Below are positions 8,100 through 14,443 of a DNA stretch of 18,407 nt, piece after piece. The notes beneath the pieces were generated by a model. It had not been told where the DNA came from. It made no database searches and saw only the letters and a program-made list of their open reading frames with translations. Positions within the stretch are counted from its first letter, which is position 1; the number at the start of each line of letters is the position of its first letter. This DNA comes from SYFY01 sp031385325 (lineage in GTDB: Bacteria > Pseudomonadota > Gammaproteobacteria > Pseudomonadales > Azotimanducaceae), in contig JANNBJ010000067.1 in NCBI GenBank assembly GCA_031385325.1, positions 1 to 18,407 of the forward strand, in the 5' to 3' direction. The position numbers were made by a program, and so were the translations under genes.

Positions 8100-8687
8100 A
8101 TGATCAAGCTGTACGGTGTTGCCAACTCCCGCGTGTTTCGCTGCATCTGGGCGTGCGAAGAGTTGTCGCTGCCTTACGAAGTTGTGCCCATCGACTTTCG
8201 CGGCGAGAGTCGTCGCCCCGAATTCCTGCGCATCAATCCCAATGGCCATGTGCCAGCCATGCTGGATGGCGAGCTGATTCTCTGGGAATCCATGGCCATC
8301 AATCTTTACCTGGCCGAGAAGTACGGCGCTGGCAGGTTGCTGCCTTCAGGTTCCGCCGATCGCGGCGGGGTTTACCAGTGGACACTCTGGTCCGCCTGCG
8401 AATTTGAAGGGCCGGTTGATGCCTCCGCCAAACTCGGTATGCGGATGCGCCCGGACTGGGTAGCCGAACGACTGGCCGTCGCCGAATCCATACTCGGCCA
8501 ACGTGCTTATCTCACCGGAGAAGAATTCACTCTTGCCGATCTGCATGTTGCGGCGATGTTGATGCGGCCGGCGGTACCCTTCGCTGACGTCAAGGCAAAA
8601 CACCCCAACACCGCCCGCTGGTTCGATGCCTGTGCAACCCGTCCTGCTTTCCTGCGCACCGATGTGATGCGGCGAGACGGGATCTAG
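8100..8687 (+). CDS. Glutathione S-transferase family protein
   Basis: This 195-residue soluble protein has the two-domain GST plan. The thioredoxin-like N-terminal half has LYGVANSRVFRCIWACEEL with Ser10 as candidate catalytic residue. It also has NPNGHVPAM with the cis-proline (P52), and WESMAINLYLAEKYG with the Glu-Ser pair (E63-S64) that binds the gamma-glutamyl group. The C-terminal helical half contains the ..LTGEEFTLADLHVA N-capping/hydrophobic staple motif. The length is slightly short for the class. The stop codon TAG overlaps by one base the GTG start of the next gene, which implies translational coupling. With the preceding LLM oxidoreductase this suggests modification or detoxification of a hydrophobic compound, but no substrate can be named. 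Confidence 0.9.
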   Translation: MIKLYGVANSRVFRCIWACEELSLPYEVVPIDFRGESRRPEFLRINPNGHVPAMLDGELILWESMAINLYLAEKYGAGRLLPSGSADRGGVYQWTLWSACEFEGPVDASAKLGMRMRPDWVAERLAVAESILGQRAYLTGEEFTLADLHVAAMLMRPAVPFADVKAKHPNTARWFDACATRPAFLRTDVMRRDGI

Positions 8688-9700
8688 TGGAGACCATCAC
8701 CCCTTACTGGTTTACCTGGATCGATCGGCACTGGCGATTTGGTCGCGTCGCTATGGGTCTGCTGATTTTCGTGGTGCTGGCCACCGTGTTGGGCGTTTTG
8801 ATGGGGGTGTACAGCGACACGGGTGACCCAGGCTCCCGACAAGCCACCCTGGGGATATGTCTGTTTTTTGCGTCCATCAACGCCACCGCATTGGCAAGCG
8901 GCATGGCCATCATCAAGCGAACGGAACTGGCGCTCGATCAGCTGAAACCATCCCTGCGTGTTGATGAAGAACGGTTCAGCAGCCTGCGAGAGTCGTTGTC
9001 CGGTTCGACGTCCAGACGGTCATGGATGGTCACTGTCATCAGTCTGGTGCTCGGTTTCGCTCAAGGCGCAGTACTGGCTTCCGCCGATTCCGCGTTCGAA
9101 TTCAATCTTCCATTCATCGGCGCCAATCTGGGCGGTTTCCTCACGTGGTTCATCATGTTGCACGTCATTACGGCGCTGGTCAGGAACGCTCAAATATTTG
9201 CGAGACTGGGACGCAATGACGTGGAGATCGACGCCCTCAGGCCACAACTCCTGCTGCCTTTTGCAACCGTTGCCTCCCTGCCAAGCCTTACACTCATGGG
9301 TACCCAGCTTTTTTATCCCTTGCTGTCGTTGAACGGCCAGTTCAATTCGTTCGCAACGGTGCCCGGATTTGTCCTGACGCTAATTTCAGCCATCTATCTG
9401 CTGCTGCGGCCAACCTGGCCGGTACATGTGCACATGCGCGAGGCCAAGGCCTCGCTGCTGGCCAGTACCGAGGCTGGCATCGCGCGCTGGCGGGAAACCA
9501 ATCCGGACCGGAATTTCACCGCGAGCGGAGTTAGCGACCTCGTGCCGATTCTGGATTTTCGAGATCACGTCCGCGCCCTTCCCGAATGGCCATTCAATCT
9601 CGGCCTGATGGGACGCTGGCTGTTCTACGTAATCATTCCACCACTGACGTGGGTACTTGCGGCGCTGATGGATAATCTCATCGACGGTCTTGTCGGGTAA
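8687..9700 (+). CDS. Multi-pass membrane protein of unknown function
   Basis: I do not recognise this 337-residue protein. It shows about seven hydrophobic segments, roughly at residues 20-42, 54-76, 112-133, 142-166, 190-215, 223-244 and 308-332. A charged cytoplasmic-type stretch (78-110) and a longer polar stretch (245-305) lie between them. There is no signal peptide cleavage site, nucleotide-binding motif or obvious catalytic triad. The GTG start overlaps the glutathione S-transferase stop by one base, so it is almost certainly coupled to it and sits last in the oxidoreductase-GST unit. A role in moving or sensing the compound handled by the two enzymes is possible but is inference only. 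The reading frame ends just before the palindromic region. Confidence 0.7.
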   Translation: METITPYWFTWIDRHWRFGRVAMGLLIFVVLATVLGVLMGVYSDTGDPGSRQATLGICLFFASINATALASGMAIIKRTELALDQLKPSLRVDEERFSSLRESLSGSTSRRSWMVTVISLVLGFAQGAVLASADSAFEFNLPFIGANLGGFLTWFIMLHVITALVRNAQIFARLGRNDVEIDALRPQLLLPFATVASLPSLTLMGTQLFYPLLSLNGQFNSFATVPGFVLTLISAIYLLLRPTWPVHVHMREAKASLLASTEAGIARWRETNPDRNFTASGVSDLVPILDFRDHVRALPEWPFNLGLMGRWLFYVIIPPLTWVLAALMDNLIDGLVG

Positions 9701-9722
9701 CGCAGGCCTCGAGTGAGCACCA

Positions 9723-9885
9723 GGAGTCTGCGCGGCAGAAGGCGACTGAGCGAGGCGAGTGTCAATTCGAGTCCGATTTTTCGTTTGGTTGAGGCGCGTA
9801 GTGGACGCTACGCAACGAAAACAAACGGAAAATCGGGCCATCGTTGCGCCGCCGTAGCCAGACGAGCTTCTGCCGCGCAGACTCC
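9723..9885. repeat. Imperfect palindrome A with perfect 19-bp inverted ends (MITE-like)
   Basis: The ends GGAGTCTGCGCGGCAGAAG (9723-9741) and its exact reverse complement (9867-9885) bound 163 bp. Inside, a second complementary pair is visible: CCGATTTTTCGTTTGG (from 9773) against a near-complement ending at about 9836. A short inner stem GCGTAG/CTACGC lies around 9796-9813. The whole segment can fold into one long interrupted hairpin. No open reading frame of note lies in it. This architecture fits a miniature non-autonomous element or paired ends of a deleted insertion sequence; the parent family cannot be established from the window. Confidence 0.75.
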
Positions 9886-10067
9886 TAGCCCGCATTATTC
9901 ATGAAGGGTCGTGGCGAGGGCGTCGAGAGCCGTGAAAACGCTGGGAGGCGCGGACCTGCGTGCGCGCAGGCGTGCTCTACAGCACGTCGAGCACTCGGAG
10001 GGAGCACGCCCGGTGTTTTCGCTGCTATCGGCGGCCGCAGCAGGCAATTCATGAATCATGCGGGCTA
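9886..10067. repeat. Imperfect palindrome B with 20-bp terminal inverted repeats (MITE-like)
   Basis: The terminal repeats TAGCCCGCATTATTCATGAA (9886-9905) and TTCATGAATCATGCGGGCTA (10048-10067) match at 19 of 20 positions. The 182-bp unit starts directly at the base after palindrome A ends. Inside are further complementary blocks, GTGAAAACGCTGGG (9932-9945) against CCCGGTGTTTTCGC (10009-10022), and a small central hairpin GTGCTCTACAGCAC. The unit begins and ends with TA, which would fit a TA target duplication, but that is uncertain. It carries no credible coding frame. Confidence 0.75.
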
Positions 10068-10139
10068 AGTCGCGCCTTTCTATCTCCGGCGCAGGTTACC
10101 GAGGTTCTTCTCGTTGGCTATGCTCAATTGCTGCGATGC

Positions 10140-10168
10140 TTGCAAGACACGCTATCTGCAAGAACAAT
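10140..10168 (+). promoter_or_regulatory. Possible sigma-70 promoter for the DUF5916 outer-membrane gene
   Basis: TTGCAA (10140-10145) and AACAAT (10163-10168) are spaced by 17 bp and match the -35 and -10 consensus at four of six positions each. Transcription would start near 10175, about 20 bases before the ATG at 10195. The heptamer TGCAAGA occurs twice, at 10141-10147 and 10157-10163, and could be an operator-like direct repeat. The call rests on sequence similarity only. Confidence 0.3.
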
Positions 10169-10194
10169 CAAATTTGGACCCTTGACCACACCTC

Positions 10195-12717
10195 ATGAAA
10201 CTCTCTCGATCGACACTTCACGCCGTCCAGTTACGGCTTCTTGGCTTGAGCACAATCCTTTTCTGGGCGTGTGGATCGGCTGATGCATCCGCTCTCGGGT
10301 GGGGTGAAGTTCGCCCCAAAGGCGTGCTTGATGGCATTCCGATGCACTACATCACCATCAAGGATGTCCGCCACGACTCGGTGCAGATCAAGATCGACGG
10401 CAAGGTGAAGGAACCCATCTGGGCTGAACTTCCCGCTTACGACAACATGCTGGTTGCCGTACCTGGTACCGGCAAACCTGCACGCTGGCCGACTGCCATC
10501 AAACTTTTCGCGACTGAAAAAGGCCTGTATCTCAGCGCCGTGATGAAACAGCCGAAAGAGACGCTGGCATCACGCATGACCAACCGCGACGAGTTCATCG
10601 ATCGCGATACTTTCGGCGTAACCATAGACACCACGGGCCACGGCATTTTTGCGTACTGGTTCACCCTTGCACTAGGCGGTTCGAAACAGGATGGCAAGGT
10701 GCTGCCGGAGCGCCGTTACACCAATGACTGGGACGGTCCATGGATCGGCGCGACCACTGAACTTGATGATGGCTGGAGCGGCGAGATCTTTTTCCCCTGG
10801 TCGATGATGACCATGCCGAATGTCGACGGCACACGTGACATCGGTTTTGCGTTCACCCGCCAGGTGTCCTTCGAAAACGAACGATATCAATGGCCGGGGC
10901 ATGCGTACTCCGCGCCCCAGTTTGTTACGGCACTGAACACCATGCAGGTCAACAACGTCAAGCCGATCAAGCAATTGTCGGTGATCCCCTACGCCTCGGG
11001 AACCATTGACGATGCACGCCATGACAAGAAGGCCGAAGCAGGCGTCGATATCACCTGGAAACCCTCCTCCCGTTTCGAAATCAACGCCACCCTGAATCCT
11101 GATTTTGGTTCGGTCGAGGCCGATGACGTCGTCCTCAACCTGTCGGCTTCCGAAGTGTTCTTCCCGGAAAAACGCCTGTTTTTCCTCGAAGGCAACGAGA
11201 TCTTTGAAACCATGCCACGGGCCAACAATGGCAATGCGTTGCGGCTGCATACCAACGAAAATTTCGCGACCACAAGCCGGCGTGTTTTTACCAATGACTT
11301 CCTGCCCACACCGGTATCCATCGTCAACACCCGACGCATCGGTGGTATTGCTACCCAGGTCAGCTTGCCACCCGGTGTGACACCCAACCTCGGCGAAACA
11401 AATCTGCCAACGGAACTGATTGGTGCTGCCAAGGTGAGCGGCAATTTTGGCGGCCTGCGGTACGCGATTCTCGGTGCCGCGGAAGACGATGTGGAGTGGT
11501 TTGGACGCAACAGCCTGGGCAACGCCGTCGACATCGACGCGGATGGACGCAACTTCGGCATCGGGCGACTGATCTGGGAACACACCGGAGAGTCGATGCG
11601 CTATGGTCTTGGTGCCATCGCCACGGAAGTGTCCGGCCCCTTGTTTGACGCCAGTGTCCACAGTGTGGATGCCCATTTTGGTACCACCAACGGCAAGTTG
11701 AGCGTCGACCTGCAGTCGACCCGAACCGATGTCGCAGATCATGGGGGTGATGGAGCGCTGATGGAGATGGTTTACGCCCCGTCGTCAAATCTTGCGCACA
11801 TCGTCAAGTTCGACTACTTCGATCGTGGCATTCGTCTCTCCGACCTGGGGTTTCTGCGTCGCAACGACTACGAAGGCGCGCAGTACATCCTTCAGTATGC
11901 CGACAACAAACCGCATGGACCCGCCATCAACACCCGCGGCGCGGTCACCATCGAAGTGCAGCGCAATCTTTCCAAGAACCAATATGTGGAGAAGTCGCTG
12001 CTGTGGCGGAACATCACCACGTTGCCGCGACGATTCACCTTTCGTCACGGACTCGGTTATTTCCCGGCCCGCTACGAAGATTTTGATACCCGCGGCAATG
12101 GGTCGTATCGCACCAAAGACCGCCTCTGGGTGGATACCTTGTTGTCCACCAACGCCAGTCGCATGGCCAGTTGGTCGTTTGGCATGGGCGGCATCCAGGA
12201 GCACACCGGAGACTGGACCTACAACCTGTCCACCGGGGTGACCTTCCGTCCGCTGGACAACTTCTACATGGACCTGGACGTCAAGTACAAGCGGCGAGAT
12301 GGCTGGCTGGTGTACCAGGGAGGCCGTAATTTTGGTGCGTATCACGGCACCGAGTGGACACCAAGCCTGAAGATGACCTGGTTCATGGCGCCTCAACACC
12401 AGATCAGGCTCTCCATGCAGTGGGCTGGTGTACGTGTCGACGAACGTGGTTTCTTTGCTGTGCCTGCGAACGATGGCAGCCTGGTGCCCACCGCGAGAAC
12501 CCGAGCCAATCACGACATCAACGTCAGCCTCATCACCACTCAGCTGCGCTATCGCTGGGAGATCGCACCGTTGACTGATCTGTTTGTGGTCTACACCCGC
12601 GGTAACCGCTTGAACAACGTCGAGGACGATTCGTTCGGTGATCTGTTCACAGATTCCTTCCAGGATCCGATCGTCAGTCTGTTCGTCGCCAAGCTGCGAT
12701 GGCGGTTCGGAACCTGA
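10195..12717 (+). CDS. DUF5916 outer-membrane protein with N-terminal CBM9-like domain
   Basis: This 840-residue protein begins with a signal peptide (positively charged start, hydrophobic core 12-26, probable cleavage after ..SADASA near residue 33). Residues about 60-250 resemble the carbohydrate-binding family 9 fold, with VQIKIDGKVKEPIWAELP, a DTFGVTIDT strand and DDGWSGEIFFPWSMM. Residues about 255-840 follow the DUF5916 pattern, with NPDFGSVEADDVVLNLSASE and FFPEKRLFFLEGNEIFE (301-337) and then many alternating amphipathic strands typical of a beta-barrel, ending in LRWRFGT. The cysteine at 26 is in a poor lipobox (FWAC), so a lipoprotein is unlikely. The protein probably sits in the outer membrane; its substrate is unknown. 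It follows the palindromic region by 127 bp and probably has its own promoter. The start ATG has only a weak ribosome-binding site. Confidence 0.82.
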   Translation: MKLSRSTLHAVQLRLLGLSTILFWACGSADASALGWGEVRPKGVLDGIPMHYITIKDVRHDSVQIKIDGKVKEPIWAELPAYDNMLVAVPGTGKPARWPTAIKLFATEKGLYLSAVMKQPKETLASRMTNRDEFIDRDTFGVTIDTTGHGIFAYWFTLALGGSKQDGKVLPERRYTNDWDGPWIGATTELDDGWSGEIFFPWSMMTMPNVDGTRDIGFAFTRQVSFENERYQWPGHAYSAPQFVTALNTMQVNNVKPIKQLSVIPYASGTIDDARHDKKAEAGVDITWKPSSRFEINATLNPDFGSVEADDVVLNLSASEVFFPEKRLFFLEGNEIFETMPRANNGNALRLHTNENFATTSRRVFTNDFLPTPVSIVNTRRIGGIATQVSLPPGVTPNLGETNLPTELIGAAKVSGNFGGLRYAILGAAEDDVEWFGRNSLGNAVDIDADGRNFGIGRLIWEHTGESMRYGLGAIATEVSGPLFDASVHSVDAHFGTTNGKLSVDLQSTRTDVADHGGDGALMEMVYAPSSNLAHIVKFDYFDRGIRLSDLGFLRRNDYEGAQYILQYADNKPHGPAINTRGAVTIEVQRNLSKNQYVEKSLLWRNITTLPRRFTFRHGLGYFPARYEDFDTRGNGSYRTKDRLWVDTLLSTNASRMASWSFGMGGIQEHTGDWTYNLSTGVTFRPLDNFYMDLDVKYKRRDGWLVYQGGRNFGAYHGTEWTPSLKMTWFMAPQHQIRLSMQWAGVRVDERGFFAVPANDGSLVPTARTRANHDINVSLITTQLRYRWEIAPLTDLFVVYTRGNRLNNVEDDSFGDLFTDSFQDPIVSLFVAKLRWRFGT

Positions 12718-12808
12718 TTCTTCGACCAGAGTCTCTTCTTCTCAAACCAGACCAGACCACCAGGTCGGGCCAGTGTCTGGTTCGAATCAACCGTAACCGA
12801 GAGTCTCC

Positions 12809-12823
12809 GACGCACGATGGTGC
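12809..12823 (+). promoter_or_regulatory. NtrC-like upstream site, distal
   Basis: The 15-mer ending ATGGTGC matches the NtrC palindrome GCACCAACATGGTGC at 10 of 15 positions, with the right half intact (ATGGTGC). A GCAC lies slightly out of register on the left. Its centre is about 152 bp upstream of the start inferred from the sigma-54 box at 12942-12957. Position and half-site quality make it a candidate enhancer; it is not proven. Confidence 0.35.
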
Positions 12824-12849
12824 GCGCATTGCATCCGTTCGCCTGCTTG

Positions 12850-12868
12850 TTGCACCAATCCCGAGCAA
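12850..12868 (+). promoter_or_regulatory. NtrC-like upstream site, proximal
   Basis: TTGCACCAATCCCGAGCAA contains an intact left NtrC half-site (TTGCACCAA) and a degenerate right half (GAGCAA). TTGC and GCAA at the two ends are symmetric. The 15-bp core matches 10 of 15 consensus positions. Its centre is about 109 bp upstream of the inferred sigma-54 start, a normal distance for NtrC enhancers, and 43 bp (about four helical turns) from the distal site. Confidence 0.4.
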
Positions 12869-12941
12869 CTGAGCCCACCTGATCCGCACAAACCCTCCGC
12901 CTGAATCATGAAAACCGGCTTCCGCACAGCCTGAAACCTCC

Positions 12942-12957
12942 TGGCCCGCTCTTTGCA
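12942..12957 (+). promoter_or_regulatory. Sigma-54 (RpoN) -24/-12 promoter of the porin-NrtAB operon
   Basis: TGGCCC-N5-TTGCA matches the RpoN consensus TGGCAC-N5-TTGCW at all but one base, with the invariant GG and GC separated by exactly ten bases. Transcription should start about 12 bases after the GC, near 12968. That excludes the furthest upstream possible porin start (TTG at 12958). The downstream genes form a nitrate-type ABC uptake operon, which fits nitrogen control. Confidence 0.72.
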
Positions 12958-12992
12958 TTGTTCTTCGCATTAGCGCCATCGACATCAGAACG

Positions 12993-13007
12993 CGGGTTCT
13001 CAACCCG
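12993..13007 (+). other. Small hairpin in the porin mRNA leader
   Basis: CGGGTT and AACCCG pair perfectly around a CTC triloop in the roughly 70-nt leader between the inferred sigma-54 start and the chosen TTG start. It lies 19 bases before the AGGAG ribosome-binding site. It may protect the 5' end or affect initiation; no regulator is implied by the sequence. Confidence 0.4.
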
Positions 13008-13038
13008 TGAATCGATGAACCGGAACAGGAGCAGTGGA

Positions 13039-14400
13039 TTGAACATCCGATCGGGCAAGAGAATGGAATTCGGAATCGCTACCGCGGCCTTGTTTGCGGT
13101 CGGCGCGTCGTTGGCACCAGTAGCGGCCAACGCCGACGCACTGTGGGAGGCGCTGACCGCGGGCAAGGTCGATGTCTCCATGCGCTATCGTTATGAGGAC
13201 GTGGACGATGACCAGTTGCCGGTGATTCGGCAGGCACAGGCCAACACCCTGCGCACCACCATCGGCTACGGCACAGGACTGTTCTACGACTTCGGCGTTT
13301 ACTTCCAGCTTGAGGACGTGCGTTCGATCGGTGACGAGCGCTACAACAACGGCGGCCAGAATGGGCTGACCACGCGCGCCGTCATTGTCGATCCTCAAGG
13401 CACGGAAATTCAGCAAGCTGCGCTTCGTTATCGCGGCTTGCCAAAAACGTTGATTGTCGGCGGCCGCCAGGAAATAGAACACCGGGCAGCGCCGCTGAAC
13501 CGATTCGTCGGCACCGTGCCGTGGCGCCAGAACTGGCAGAGTTACGACGCCATCCGGTTCATCAACGACGGCATTTCCGCACTCAAGGTCGACTATTCCT
13601 ACGTGTGGAACGTCAACCGGATTTTTGGCGAGGACAACCCGTTACCTGATCGAAGTGACTTTGATCTCGAAGGCCACCTGTTCAGCACGACCTATAGCGG
13701 AATCCCGTACAGCACTCTTGAAGCCTATGGTTATCTGCTGGATTTCGACGCCAATCTGCTGGGCAATCGGGCACTTTCAACGAGTACCTTCGGCGCCCGA
13801 TTCCAGGGTGCCTATGACTGGGTCGGTTATGCCGCGAAGATTCTGTACACCGCCGAATACGCGCATCAAACCGACTACAAACAGAACCCTGTCAATATAG
13901 CGGCCGACTACACCCTGCTCGAACTCGGTGCCAGCAAGGCGTTCCCCGGACCCACGCTGGAATCCCTGTCGGCCAAGTTCAGCTACGAAGTACTGGAGGG
14001 TGATGGTCCGACCAGGGTTGGTACAGTCAACGTGTCCACCGGATTTCAGACCCCGCTGGGAACCAACCATGCGTTTCAGGGCTGGGCCGATCGATTCCTG
14101 TCAACCCCTGCGGACGGCATCGTCGACAGCTTCATCACGCTGCAGGCACGGGTATTGGCGACCAACCTGATGATCACCTGGCATACCTATGAGTCGGATC
14201 GGGACAGTTACGCCTTTGGCACTGAGTGGAACGTGCAGGCGGTTCGTGTGTTCGCTGATCACTACACCGTCGGTATCAAATTCGCCCGCTATGACGCTGA
14301 CAACAACGTGCTGAACCTGGGTCGCAACGGACCTGCCAGCGCCGGCAAACAAGCCTTCGACTCAGACAAGTTCTGGGTCTGGGGTGAGGTCAGGTTCTGA
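13039..14400 (+). CDS. Alginate-export-family outer-membrane porin
   Basis: With the TTG start this is a 453-residue outer-membrane beta-barrel resembling the Alginate_exp family (AlgE-like). The mature part starts DALWEALTAGKVDVSMRYRYE. It continues with ANTLRTTIGYGTG, IVGGRQEIEH and alternating strands, and ends in FWVWGEVRF with the terminal Phe expected by the BAM machinery. The TTG at 13039 has a strong AGGAG seven bases upstream. It gives a well-formed signal peptide (MNIRSGKRMEFGIATAALFAV.., cleavage after VAANA). The ATG at 13015 would add eight residues and has no clear ribosome-binding site; the ATG at 13063 would leave an N-region without basic residues. The gene opens an operon with nitrate-type ABC genes, with 43 bp to the next start. 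It is therefore more likely an anion- or small-solute channel than an alginate exporter; no alginate genes are present. Confidence 0.83.
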   Translation: MNIRSGKRMEFGIATAALFAVGASLAPVAANADALWEALTAGKVDVSMRYRYEDVDDDQLPVIRQAQANTLRTTIGYGTGLFYDFGVYFQLEDVRSIGDERYNNGGQNGLTTRAVIVDPQGTEIQQAALRYRGLPKTLIVGGRQEIEHRAAPLNRFVGTVPWRQNWQSYDAIRFINDGISALKVDYSYVWNVNRIFGEDNPLPDRSDFDLEGHLFSTTYSGIPYSTLEAYGYLLDFDANLLGNRALSTSTFGARFQGAYDWVGYAAKILYTAEYAHQTDYKQNPVNIAADYTLLELGASKAFPGPTLESLSAKFSYEVLEGDGPTRVGTVNVSTGFQTPLGTNHAFQGWADRFLSTPADGIVDSFITLQARVLATNLMITWHTYESDRDSYAFGTEWNVQAVRVFADHYTVGIKFARYDADNNVLNLGRNGPASAGKQAFDSDKFWVWGEVRF

Positions 14401-14443
14401 TGTCCGCGATCGTTCACATCCTTGTTTTGAAACGGAGTATTTC

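Noticed and set aside
9723..10067. CRISPR array in the repeat-rich intergenic region
   Set aside because: The repeats are inverted, two per unit, and not regularly spaced direct repeats with spacers; no cas gene is near.
10195..10300. Lipoprotein signal at Cys26 of the DUF5916 protein
   Set aside because: The residues before the cysteine (FWA) do not fit a lipobox, and a good signal peptidase I site follows.
10672..11742. Long open frame (356 codons) on the - strand inside the DUF5916 gene
   Set aside because: It is antisense to the conserved CBM9/DUF5916 motifs, and the protein has no family-like pattern; this is typical of GC-rich shadow frames.
11785..12513. Open frame (242 codons) on the - strand
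   Set aside because: It is antisense to the barrel region of the same outer-membrane gene, with no motif or translation signal.
12968..13038. ANTAR/NasT-type two-hairpin leader for a nitrate operon
   Set aside because: Only one short stem with a triloop is visible; the two consecutive hexaloop hairpins needed for ANTAR binding are absent.
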